64,000 nt of DNA from Anaeramoeba flamelloides. Lineage: Eukaryota > Metamonada > Anaeramoebidae. The stretch lies in NCBI GenBank assembly GCA_027625915.1, contig JANTQA010000008.1:13145001-13209000 (forward strand), read 5' to 3'. The position numbers and the translations under genes were made by a program. Below, one piece after another: positions 35,302-47,428 of this stretch. The first letter of the stretch is position 1. Every line of letters starts with the position of its first letter. The notes under the pieces are model-generated. The model was not told the origin of the DNA. It saw only the letters and a program-made list of their open reading frames with translations, and ran no database searches.

Positions 35302-37816
35302 AACGAAAGCACCTCTAATACAAATAGCAACAATTCAAACAATAATTAGAGCACTACACTAGTCTACAAAAATTAAATCATTACTAGTATTTTCTCAAAA
35401 AAGATAAATATTAAAGAGCTTTTAAGAATAAAAAGGAAGGCTTTATTGAGAATAATAAACATTGAGATTTATGAAATATTTCTAACAACTTTGTTTTTTT
35501 TCAAGTCAACAACCACGACTTTCAAAAACTTCGAAAAAATAAAAATGCTTTTTTATATTTTTTTTCCTATTAAAATCTCAATTAATTTTGAATTTTTATG
35601 GAAATTGACTAATTTTTTTTGACCTTGATATAAAATAATTATCTTTAGTAATTAAATACCAATTCAAACAAAATAAAAAAAATTCAAAAAAAAATACGCT
35701 TAAATATTTTTTTTGATTTGAATAAAAAAAATTACTGATTTGATTTCAAAAAGATTTCATTTTGAACTTAATTTAAATTTTTTAAAAACATCCAAATTAA
35801 AAATATTTACTCAACTTTTACAAATCTGAAACCATTTTTATGAAAACATGAAATTTCAAAAATTGTTTAAATTGCAATTTTTTCAAAGTTTTAATTGTAA
35901 AAACTTTTATTTGGGAGTTAATGGATTAGAATCTTTTTCTTTCCTTTAAAAATTTGGAATAATTTCAAAAAAAATAAAAACAAAAGTGTTGTAAATTATT
36001 AAAGGTTACCACAATTCTTGTGAATTTTTATTTAGGGTTTAGAGAAAAAACATTATTATTGTCTATTTATCTTATTTTATGGTTTTTTATTATAAATTGG
36101 ATCATCTTAATAGCTATTTTTTTTCAATATTGATAAGAATCAACATTATAAAAGTTGAAGTGTTGAATAGTAGATTGAAATTAAAAGTTGATATTGAAAT
36201 ATAAGGTAAATAAAATTACTTTTATGTTTTGACAATTAGGTTTCAAAAGATTAGATTGTCTCTAGTTTTTTGGGGCATTTTAATAAAAGTGAAAAAGAAA
36301 CGTTTTGGAAAGTTGATAGAATAATTATTTATAAACTATAATGTTCCTTTTCCAGGATTTGTCCAAATTTTTTTTATTCAAACTTTTATAAAAGGACTTT
36401 CTTTTTTTCGCTTTTAGGAAATTTAGAATTCTCTCAAAATGTATTTTGTGTGAAAAATTTGAAATGTCAAAACATGGTTCTATAAAAAAAAATGAGGATA
36501 TATAAGTTCTAAAAAGTAGTACTCATATCGTTTAATTCAATCTTATAAGTAGTTTGAAGTAAAAATTTTGAAATTCTTCACTTTTTTCAAATAACTTTAC
36601 ACAAAAATAATAATTCCATCTTAAAAGAAATCTGAAAATTTTTTTTAAAAAAAAATCATTTTATTTATTGCTAATACTAGGTAAATTTTAATAAAGTTTT
36701 AATTCTATGTAATTTATATTGATTTTTCTTCTATTTTAGTTATTGTTTGAATATTAATTAATTCAAAAAATATTTAAGAATTTATTTAATGATATTTCCA
36801 CTTTTATATAATTTTTATCCATAATAAATATAAAAAATATGTTGAAAAATTTATGGGTTCAATTTCCTTTATTTGCAATTTCTAAGCTGTACTTTAAAAT
36901 AGTTGGCTAAAAAGAATATTTGAAAAATTGAGTTATATAAATTTCAATAAAGGAAATTGAACTAAATAGTTTTTTATCTACATTTGGATAGATCAATAAT
37001 CTTATTATATCAAATGAAGCTATTATTTCAATTTTTTAATTTCAAAATATACTCAACCATTCTTATAATTTCAAAACAGATTTCTTTAGTTTTATATTTA
37101 TACAGTTATTTGTATTCTCGAAATATTTACAATAATAATTTAAAATCTGATAAAGTATTTTTGGATTTATTTATTTATTTTTTTTAAAAAAATCAAATTA
37201 TAATTCAATCATTTTTTATCTCTTGAGACAAATTTAAGAAAAATATTTTTCAACTTGGAGTATGAACACTTATGATTCAATATTTAAATTTATCCTTGAA
37301 ATCTAGACGTTTCGAAAAATGTTTGTTTTTTTAAAACTAATTAAAGAAAGCGTTTTAATTGATCTTATCTACTTTTTAGACAATTTTTCAAAAAGATCTT
37401 TTTGAGATATATTTGGTAAATGGTATATTTATCTAATTTACCTTCAATTGTAACACACTTGAATATCAGACTTCTCAGTGTTAGACAGTAACCCTTAAAG
37501 ATATTTTTGAAAATCGACCAATTCATTGAGTTTATTTTCATTTCAAAAACCAAAAATTAAAAGTTAAAACATTTTTAAAAAAAGAACACAAAATTAAAAT
37601 TGAAATATAAGTTTTTGAAGACTCTTTGGGAATTTGATTATTATTAAACTATTATTTTCTATCTTTGTTTCTTTATGTTTTCTGGTAACAACCCAAATCT
37701 TTTTTACAATTAAACAAAACAAGGAACTTTCAATAAAACAAAATAGAAATCAGCCTCCAAAAAAATATGTTTCAAAACTAAAACATTTTTTTCTTTTTTT
37801 ATTCAATTTGAAACGA
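35302..37816. other. gene-free AT-rich stretch
   Basis: Nothing protein-like and no clear repeat family. It separates the ubiquitin-like gene from translin. The end of it (about 37634-37816) is open in the translin frame but reads as Phe/Leu-rich noise and is not included in that gene. Confidence 0.5.
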
Positions 37817-40800
37817 ATGTCACAAGAAAATATTTACAAACCCTTTTTCCAAGAGCTTGATGACAACAATAATATCAGAACACAAATTCTTGATTTAACA
37901 GAAGAATTAGAACGAGTTAATAAACGACTTGATTCTGAACTGCACAAAATACATTTAACAAAACCTGATTGTAAATTGTTTTAAAAAAAAACTTTTATTA
38001 TGTTTTTCTAAAAAGGAAACAAAAAAAATTATTCTTTTTATTAAATTTTTTTTATTCCGAATAATTAGTACCAACGATCTGTGAAAATGCAAAGCAACAC
38101 ATACCAGAACTTGTGAAACTCTACTCCAAAATTTTTAATCTGATCCCTGAGAATGAATTTTATAGGTACAATTATTCTTTTGCTTTCTCATACCGTGACA
38201 CTGTCCGATATTTGGCATTAATTACTTTTTTAAAAGAAGGCAGACTAATTACAAAAGAAGAAATACTCGAAACAATTTTGGATCCCACAACAAAAAAAAA
38301 TGGGAAAGGGAGAATAGACGTGCAAGATTATTTGTTGGGTCTAACCTTTCTTTCAAATGAATTAGTAAATTAGTTTTATTTTTTTTTTTTCTCTTTTTTC
38401 TTTTTTTTTTTTAAAAAGAATTGGTTGTTTTCCAAATTGAATATCCATTCAAGGTAATATTAACTAACCATTTCTACAATCAAGAGGTTTGATTAATACC
38501 GTCTCTTATTCAGTAGAAGTTTATACACCTTTTCAAAATAAGATACTTTTGAAATTATCCAGTGCAGAAAAAACTACAAACAGAAATTATTACATTAGAT
38601 TTGAATTTTCAAAATAATTAGAAATGAATTGTTTAATCCGTGTTTCAAAATTAAAAGCGTGTTGCTTTTTTATAGAAGGCCTATACATTAATCAATCAAA
38701 GAAACCTTAAATAAACCCTAAACAAATATGGTATTGGTTTCTTAAAGTTGTGTTATTAAAAAAGAAATTCTGAAAAATGAAGGATCAAATTGGAAAATTT
38801 TTATCTCAAAAAATAGATCTAATTTTGGAGATAGTTTCTGTTCATCAATAAAGGGATTATATTTCTTAAAAATTGAGAAAATTATGAAAGATTTTTACTT
38901 ATTCAATTCCGAAATTAAAAGTTACTGAAAACCTCAAGGAGTTTACTTTCAAAACTGATTTAGACCTGCTGTATACTATTGATAATGAATTAGATGTTGC
39001 ATTGAAACAAGAAGAAAAAAATCTTACAGATTAAATTTTGAAACACGGGTTTTCTTGCTCTGGTCACCATTTTTTTGACTATAGTGCACACTACTGATAA
39101 ATTCAAAAAAAAGTTTTCACTTTTTGGTTAAATTTCCATTTTTCATATCTTGTAAACCAACTTTCAAATCATTTTTATCCTTGAATAGTTATATTGTTTT
39201 TAACAAATTTACAAATTTTCTTTGTATTTTATCCAATACAATCCATTTTTCAAAATCTAATTTTTACTTTCAAAAATAATCAACAAGTATTAAAGACAAA
39301 TAATTCTACAAATAAAAATTTTATGAACTATTTTAAATTTAACTTTGTTAAATATCTTTATCACAATGATTACAAACCTTAAGATCGACTGGAGTTTTCA
39401 AATCAATCACTTTTTTAATGGATCAATGGAGCTCCATAAATGCGCGAGAAAAAAAGTGCTTCTTTTCTTTGTCATTTATTGCTGCTGTAATTTTTCTATC
39501 CAGAAATGAAAAAAAGTGTCTCAGTTTCCTCCAGAAATTTGTTTTATACCAATCGGAAAAAAAACAAAAAAAACATGATGATTAATAAACCATTAAATAT
39601 TACATTTTTTTTTTCTAATTTTATTTCAATTAACCCTTTTAATATTTCATTCAGATTTAAATAATTTTAGTTACGTTTATTAAATCATATTTAAGCATTT
39701 TGTAATAATTTATTTGCGATTTTGTTGTAATTAAAAAAAAAATTTATTTCCATTCAAAGTAAAATAATAAAAGGGTTAATTGAAATAAAATTAGAAAAAA
39801 AAAATGTAATATTTAATGGTTTATTAATCATCATGTTTTTTTTTTTTTTTTTCTGATTGGTGTGGTGTGTTTCTATGACATCGAACCCGTCAATAATGCA
39901 CTTCTTTGATTGAACTTACAATCAATGGCATATACTATACAATGGGTTTCAAAAGAGGCAAGTCTTGAAAAAGGTCAAATTAGCCAATAATTAATAGGAA
40001 TAAATGATTAATATTTTTCCTTTTAAAAAATATTATAGAATAAAAAATTAAATTAATTTTTTTTTCTTACAATAAACTTGAAAAATTTTAAAATTTTTAT
40101 AAATAACACAGAAGAAAATTAATTGTTTTTAAACATAAAAAAAAAAAAATAGTGATAGTCTCATAACTTTTTAAAATAACTCTAAGTGGTAACTAAATTA
40201 AAAAAATACAGAATTAACCCAATTTTTGTTTTCATCGTGTCTCCAAAGGATAAGTTAATTCAATTTCAGTAATTATTTATTTTAATTTTATCATTTTTTG
40301 TGAAAATAAATAGAAGAAAATTAAGAAAATATTTTTAATAAACAAAAAAAATTAAAACAAAATAAAGTAATATTTTTATAATAGAGATCTTTATAATTGT
40401 TTTATTGTATTTTTTTGTAGATCTAAAATTAAATTAAAATTTAAAAAATAAAATTTAACATAATTTCTTTTCAGCCTAATCGAAAAAAGGATCAAGCTTA
40501 CCTTACGGGAAAAATTTTACCTTTTTATTATTAAAGAAGTCTAAATTACACTCTTGATTGTTACTCTTATCTTAAAATTTATAAAAGAAAATTTAGCATA
40601 AAATCATAGATTTCGCATTATTCAAGGGAAAGATACACACACATTATTTTTATGGTTTAAAAAGTAAAAACAAAAATTGTTTTTAAAAAAGTATAGAAAA
40701 AAATTACACTTTTTTAAAAAAAAATATGTTTTGATTTTCATATTTTCATCTTTCAAAAAACTTTGGTTAATTTTATTTTTTTTTTTTACAACGAAACGAG

Positions 40801-43800
40801 ACTAAATTGAATTTTTAATTCAAAATTAAAATATTATATCAAAAAAACATAATACGTCATAAAAATGAAAAAGTACTATTTTTTTCTAATAAAAATTTTT
40901 CGATTTCTTCATCACAACTCATTACAAATGATTTTTTAACATATATATTTTTGAGTTTAAACACTATTAACCGCAAGATATTTTTTTTTTGGATTTTGGA
41001 TCCAACAAAATTCTAAATTAATGAATAGGTTTGTATCCCAAAAAATTTAATAAAATCCTTACTTTGTAAAATAAAGTGAGTTACAAAATAGTTACAAATT
41101 AGATTAAATTCAATTAAATTGAGTTTGTGAAAAAAGAAAACAATTTGTTTAAAATTAAAGAAATTAAAGCATTTGGAAATATAAAATAAGAAAAGATAGT
41201 TATTTTTTTCGAAAATTTGAATTTTTTATTGAGAATCTTGATTTTTTATTTTGTTTATTGAAGTGAAAAAAATACTGGACAATATTTTTAATTGTTAATA
41301 TTAGGAAAATTTTTGTGTAATTTATTTTATTTAAAATCAAATCCTTTTTTTTTAAGAATCAAACTTTTTAAAATTATAACTCGCTTACTTATTAAAATGA
41401 TGATTAATGAAATTACACTTGTTTAACACACCAAACAATCAATCAAAAAACCAGAATAAAAATTATCATTTTCCAAACTCGAGCAAAGCTCTATAAAACC
41501 CGATTGTTTTTCAAAAAAAGTTAGATCTATTTATGCTATCAAACAATTATTTGAGTTTTCTAGAGACACTTATTTTAATTGACTTTAGGTAGGTTTATTA
41601 CTTAGGTTCATAAAAAAATTGGTTATTTATAAAAAGGATTTGATTGAAAATATTTACAATATACAAAATTTCCCTAATATTATCAATTAAACAATCTTTT
41701 TCGGGATTATTTTCATGTCTGGTATTTTTTTCACTTCTATACTCTTTAAATATTTTTTTTCCCGATTTTTTTTTTTTTTTTTTTACAAATGTTAGGAGAT
41801 TAGTTTCTACCAAGGAGAATTCTGAAATTAAAGTATGTTGTTATTGGATGAAAATCACATTAGTGCTCTATTATTACATAGTCTCTAAAAATTCTATTAG
41901 AAAAATGGTACTAAAAAATAATATCATCAATTACAACCAGATCCTTGTTTTAGTAAAAAAATCAAGAATATCAGAAAAAATCTGGATTTCACGACAAATT
42001 TAAATGAATAATCAATATTCAGACTTTAAAGTTGAAAAATATCTGTTATTATTTGAATGAATTTGAGAAAATAAGTAATCTATTTTTCTTGATAGGGTGA
42101 TATTTAGGGTTAGGTTAGAAAGAAAATATTTTGCTTTTTTTCGAAACAATGAGTCAAAATACATGCGTTATTTTTCGTTGAAGTGGTGAGGATCTTTAAG
42201 GAAAAAAATGAATTTAAAAAAATAACCAATAACAACTTTTAAAAAATTAAATAATACTCTAAACAACTAGAGTATTATTTAAGAAAGATCTTTTTTCTCT
42301 AAAAAGCCAATATAAATATCCCTAAAAAATTGGTTATTTTTTGTGATTTTTTTTTAGCTTAACTTTCAAAAAAAAAATACCTTTCTTAAATGTATCTCAA
42401 AATCACAATTTTATCAAAAAACCTGAAAATTTTAGAAATGATTTTTACACATGTGATGTAGATTAGTTGCTCAAAAATTTAATTTTTTTAAAAAAATTAA
42501 TAAATTAACTCAGATTATTTTTTTACAAACTTAAATCACACACATTGGAAATATATTTAAAATGTAACTAGCTTTATCAGGAAAGAAAACAAAACTAACC
42601 CATCTTTGGGTTTTTATGTTTATATTTATTGAAAATCCCTGAAATTAAAAAAAGGAAAAAATATTTACTTTTTGGAGTTCTAATTATTAAATACTGGAAT
42701 AATGTTATTTTGGCTCCTCTTCTTTATATTTGAAAAATGAATTAAAAAAAAAATCACCAAAGAATTATAAAAGTCAAGCATAAAAATTTAAAACAAAATG
42801 ATCTGAAAAAAAAAATTAAAATATGAGATTTGTCACCAAGAAAAGAATTAAGATTTTAGAATATAGTACGAATAATTTGATAATATGATAAACTATTTTT
42901 CGGTCAAAGGGGCCCAGTTTTATTGAAGAAATAGAACATATTCTCTGAGTTTAATTCATTATTCTTCTCAAAATAAACTCTTTTTTAAATAAAAGTGCAC
43001 AAAAAATTTCAAGAATTATTCATAAGTTAATCAAATTAATTGCAGTATCATTCCAAAATCTAAGAAACGTTTAAAACATAAAAAAAAACTCACCTGAATC
43101 TTTAAAACTCATCAAAACAAAACAATAAAAATTAAAATTCAATATTTTAAAAATTGGTGTGCCCTTTTATTTGAAATAAGAAATCTCGTTTTGTAAATGG
43201 TAATGAAAAAAATTATAAAATCAATAAAAACCTTTGAACAAGGCGAATTGAGAAAAAGTTCTCAACATTTTATTGATAATTCTTTACATATCAAACGTTT
43301 GTTCTTTAAAGTCTCATTTTCAAGATAAAGCCGCAATTCATCTGGTATTTTGTTGTAATGTTTTTTCTTTATTTCTCTTTTCTTTGTTACACGCATCAAT
43401 CCAATAATGGTATTTCTTAATTCCTATATCTAGCTCATTCGAAATCAAACTTAAACTGTTTCCATTTATACACTGGTAGATTATTTCCACATTGGTTTCT
43501 TCTTATCTTGCTTTTTCATTTTCCAACTGTTCAATATCCAAAAATAAAAAAAACAAAAAATGAAAAAATTTAAATAATTAAAATGAAAATCACCAATAAG
43601 TAATTATCTTATTAACAATCAAATTCGATGGTATTGATGATTTGAGAGCTGTGCCCTTTTATTTGAAAAATAGTTTACATTTTCAATTTTTAAATCTGAT
43701 CATTTTTTCTATTTTAGTAAAATTTATTTGTTTTTTGATTTTTGATTTTTTTTTTTTTTTTTTTAGTTTTATTTTTAAAAAAGTCAATTTGAAAAAAGAA

Positions 43801-44716
43801 ATCATTTGAAAATCCAAATTAACGTACCGAAAAAGTGAGTATTTGTATTTTGTTTTAAAATGAATACATTTACAATTAAAAAATCTTATTATCAACAATT
43901 TTAATTTTCAAATAAATTGAGAAATTTTGCATTAAATGTTCCATTGAAAGGATCCCAAAAATTTTTTTAACATTTTATTTTGAAATTTTTATTTTGTTCA
44001 GGTATTTCTTTTATGAATCTCAACCCTGATACAAAGTTTATTATTTCTCGTATTTCTAAACAATCGGATTTTGGTTTATTCTGAAAAAAAAAGTGAATTT
44101 TTCATTTTGGGCTGAGCCACTTTGAGTGAAATGGGGCCAAGATATCATTATTTTTTGTAAAAAATTATCCAAATAAATATCTGCATTTTATAAAAAAAAC
44201 AAAAAAAATTAAAAAAACAAAAATTTCAAATTAAAAAATTATTTTTTATCAAAAATTTTCAAATGTGTTGATTTTTAGTTGAATTTCAAGCCGTTTTATT
44301 ATTTCTACAAATATAATTTTAAAAAAAATAATAATTAGTAATAAATAAAATATTTCTTTTTTTTTATTAAACAGTATTTTTTGAACAAAAATTTATTAAT
44401 ATTTTTTTTTTGTTTCGTTTTATTGATTTAACTTGTTTTTTTTTCTTCCTTTTAATTTTTTTTTTTTATAAATCAATAGTCACGATTTTGTGTAAATTCG
44501 ATGAGATCTCAAAATTTTGAAATTTGTAAACAAATAAATACATTTCTTAATGAACTAAATGGCGGGTTTAAATTATTGAATTTCAAAAACAATACTTTAA
44601 GGAGGAGGTACGATTCATTGAAATATGATTTGAAGAAGGTGGAAGAAGTGATGTACGATATAAAGAAATTTTCAAAACTGGTCGAAATGGTAAATACTCA
44701 AAAAAAGGATGATTAA
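37817..44716 (+). CDS. TSN: translin, three exons with a 6.1-kb second intron
   Basis: Exons 37817-37970, 38069-38364 and 44480-44716 join in frame to 228 residues, the same length as human translin as I recall it. Intron 1 (98 bases) is phase 1; intron 2 (6,115 bases, GTAAAT to CAATAG) is phase 0. Exon 2 encodes EGRLITKEEILETIL and DVQDYLLGLTFLSNEL, as in translin. Exon 3 starts SRFCVNS, in exact register with the family's SRLSVNS. It continues TFLNELNGGFKLLNFKNNTL and RRRYDSLKYDLKKVEEVMYD, the most conserved translin segment. No base is missing or extra at the joins. Translin binds single-stranded nucleic acid as an octameric ring. With TRAX it forms the C3PO nuclease that removes small-RNA passenger strands and processes tRNA. 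No TRAX gene is in this window. Confidence 0.95.
38635..39085 (+). repeat. family E inverted-repeat element
   Basis: CCGTGTTTCAAAATTAAAA near the left and AAATTTTGAAACACGGGTT near the right form inverted ends. Partial relatives are at 13205-13420 and 25480-25840. Borders are approximate. The element starts about 270 bases into the translin intron. Confidence 0.55.
39548..39861. mobile_element. 314-bp palindromic element
   Basis: Arms 39548-39640 and 39769-39861 pair for about 93 bases. The left has CATGATGATTAATAAACC then AAATATTACATTTTTTTTT, and the right has the inverse GGTTTATTAATCATCATG. The outer ends are ACCAATCGG and CTGATTGGT. The centre of about 130 bases is unpaired. The arms are nearly identical, which suggests a young insertion. 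No target duplication is clear. Confidence 0.8.
41261..41738. mobile_element. 490-bp inverted-repeat element, copy 2
   Basis: Same architecture as 18998-19489. It has GTGAAAAAAATACTGGACAA at left, its inverse TCTGGTATTTTTTTCAC at right, and the shared middle word ATCTATTTATGCTATCAAA. Confidence 0.7.
42540..42800 (+). repeat. dispersed repeat, second copy of 4600-4885
   Basis: It matches 4600-4885 in the same order (ATTGGAAATATATTTAAAAT, CAAAACTAACCC, TTTTTGGAGTTCTAA, AAATACTGGAATAATG). The left extension at 42000-42050 also matches, with about 300 bases of unrelated sequence between. Confidence 0.55.
42891..43675. mobile_element. family C Tc1/mariner-type element with transposase remnant
   Basis: TA flanks both ends. 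The left terminus AACTATTTTTCGGTCAAAGG is nearly identical to that of 23840-24543; the right terminus CTTTTATTTGAAAAATAGTT is its inverse. At 785 bp it is the longest family member here. Unlike the others its interior carries a readable piece of transposase on the minus strand, listed separately. Confidence 0.75.
43267..43539 (-). pseudogene. transposase N-terminal remnant (helix-turn-helix), Tc1/mariner-like
   Basis: On the minus strand, NVEIIYQCINGNSLSLISNE followed by LDIGIKKYHYWI has the spacing of a first helix-turn-helix in Tc1/IS630-type transposases. A shifted frame continues NTIIGLMRVTKKREIKKKHY and IPDELRLYLENETLKNKRLI then CKELSI, like the second DNA-binding helix-turn-helix. One stop and one frameshift separate the parts, and the DDE catalytic domain is absent. 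The family assignment rests on the motif pattern plus the TA-flanked inverted ends; no database comparison was made. Confidence 0.5.
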
Positions 44717-46085
44717 TTAAATATGTTATATTCTCAAAAAAAAATTTATCTTTTTAATTTATTATTATATCATCAATAAATAATATTATTTTTTAAAAAA
44801 ATTATTATTTTATCAATTTTTGAATTAAATATTTAATAAACTGGAATCATTTATAAAGAATTCGAATAAATGTTTTTATAAGGGAGCAATTGCGTATATT
44901 TTTTTTCAAGTTGTTATTAGCACATCCATTATCTTAATTCTAAAGTTGTTGTTAAAAGTGTTAGATTTCCAATCTTCATTTTCAATTCTTAAAAACCGTC
45001 AAGTTTTTTTTTTTATTAAGATTTCTTTGGGGGGTAAATTCCATAGAATCAATTTTCTGAATTTATATATGAAAACAAGATTTGGAATGTCGATTAGAAA
45101 GAAAATAGAATCAAATTTTGACATATTAAAATTGTACTCTTATTATCAATTATACATTGAAAAAAATTTTACTTTATTTTTATTTTCATTTTTTTTTTTT
45201 TTCAAACCATTTCAAACATTTCAAATGAAATTATTGAACTCGTTTTTTTTTTTTGAGTGAATAATTATTGTTTATATTATTATTTTAGCAAACGGGCTGT
45301 TTAAAAAAATAGGGATGCTATAGTCGGGTAAAAATAGTTATTAGGATTTGTTTTTGGGCTTGTGGAGAAAATAAATTGTAATTATTAAATTGTTTCAACA
45401 GATTCATTTTAAGTTTTTTATTGTTTTTCTTTGAAGCATGCTTTTTTAAGTTTTATGGAAAAAAATTTTTTTGGGGGGGTTGGCGTTTACTAATAAAAGG
45501 AATATGTATCAATTGAAATAAAAATTGTAGAAATGTTCAGATTGAAAAATACAAAAAACCCAGGAAATAGCATTGCATTTTAGAGGTCCATTGTGAGCTG
45601 TATTGAAATAGTTCATATTTAAGGTTTACAGTATCAGAAAATAAAAAATCTCTTTTATTACTTTTGGTGTAATTACTTGTTATTTTGGTTCTTTGATAAT
45701 TTATCAGAAACGTGTATGAAGTTGTTAAAACATAATTAATTGCATGGTATTAATAATCAAAACTTACAGTTTGAGTTTAAATGTTATTATTCTCCCTAAC
45801 TGTATTATTCCTACTGGTTTATCATTTTCTCAAAAAGCACCAAAGTTAAATTTTAATGAAAAATCTGGATTTTAAATAGAAATACTTATCCTTTGAAGTT
45901 ATAGTCTCACTAATTTGAATCTTTTCTTAACAATTCGAAAATTTGAACATGAATAAGAATTAAAACAAAATCTTGCTCAATTATTTGAATGTATTTGATT
46001 CTTGAAATTCTTTATCTACTCTCATACTATTCAATAATACCTTGAATTCAATCTTGAATTTAGTAATTCCTTAAAGACTATATGT

Positions 46086-46117
<32 letters not shown>

Positions 46118-46778
46118 GAATTAAAATTTTAATTAATTAAAATTTTCTTTAAATTTATAAAATTAAAAAAACTCCGGATAAAAAAGTGAACTTTTAGCAC
46201 TTGATTTTATAATGATAAAAAAAAAAAAATAGGCAAATTTCTGAAAATGCTATTATTTGTGAGAAAAATACATTTATTTTTCTTTTTTTTTTTTTTTGAT
46301 TAAAACTTAATGAACCGATGACTATTTTCAGACCAAATACAAAAGCTTAAAATGGATTTTTAAAAAATTCTATTGCGAGCAAAATCGAAAATACAAATAA
46401 GTTTCAGATCAAACCTATGGGATTCAATAAAATTAAACCGCTTTGTCACAAGATTACTTTTTTCCCGGTTTTCCATAACCTTCTACCTTAATATCTTTTA
46501 ACCTAATCTAATGATTATTTTTCATTATTACCATCAAATTACATTCTATTTGCTCCCAATTGTATTATTATTGATGATTTTAAGAAGAAAATTTCAAAGT
46601 AGAAAGTTAGATCTCATAATTTCAAGAATAAACAAACTAAACTCAAGAGAATCAAATTTTTGATAAAATTGTTCTTATAATTCAAGTTCCTCTGAGAAAT
46701 CGATTAAATTCTCAAAATCTTTTCAAAGGTTTCCATTTTTATTTTTTTTTCAATATTTTCTGTGAATAAATTTTTCTT
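44717..46778. other. gene-free AT-rich stretch
   Basis: No gene called. A 104-codon open frame at 44946-45260 is dominated by Phe, Ile and Lys and ends in T-tract sequence; it is not supported. An AT microsatellite occupies 46085-46110. The last part should carry the eL8 promoter, with no recognisable element. Confidence 0.5.
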
Positions 46779-47393
46779 ATGGTTTGTTTTGATTTTCTTC
46801 AGGTTTTAAAATACTTAATTAAGCATCTAAAATTGTATTTAAAATCCCTTTTTTACTTTATTCATCTTTTAAATATAAATAAAAAAAAAATAGTCAAGTA
46901 AACAAGCAAGACAAAAAAAAAACCAACCAAAAAAACAAAAAGGAAAGGTCAAAAGAAAAGGAAAGAAAAAACAAAAGAAAGTTGACAAATTTGCCAAGGT
47001 CTATTCCAAACAAAAGAAAGCTGTCCCAGTCAGAGATCTCTACCAAGTCATGAGATGGCCAAAATATATCAAGATCCAAAGACAAAGAAAGGTTCTCATG
47101 AAAAGACTTCGTGTCCCACCTGCAATTAACCAATTCACAAACACCCTTGAAAGAAACACTGCATACCAACTCTTTACTTTACTTTCTAAATATTCTCCAG
47201 AAACTAAAAAACAAAAGAAAACTAGACTCCAAAAAGTTGCCGAATCAAAAGTAATTGGTGATAATGTTAAATCAAAAAAACCACTTACAGTCAAATACGG
47301 AATCAATCATGTCACATCACTTGTTGAACGAAAAAAAGCTAAACTCGTAATCATTGCTCATGATGTTGATCCAATTGAAGTATGCTTTTTAAT

Positions 47394-47428
<35 letters not shown>

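Larger units (their letters stand above)
38365..44479 (+). other. 6,115-base intron of translin
   Basis: It begins GTAAATTAG right after the codon for Leu in LSNEL and ends in a long T tract then AATAG. It contains a family E element (about 38635-39085), a 314-bp palindrome (39548-39861), the 490-bp element copy 2 (41261-41738), a dispersed repeat (42540-42800) and a family C element with a transposase remnant (42891-43675). No gene was found inside. Confidence 0.9.

Noticed and set aside
44946-45260. A 104-codon open frame as a gene.
   Set aside because: The composition is Phe/Ile/Lys-rich, there is no domain, the end is a poly-T stretch, and its G+C is like the spacer, not like the real genes.
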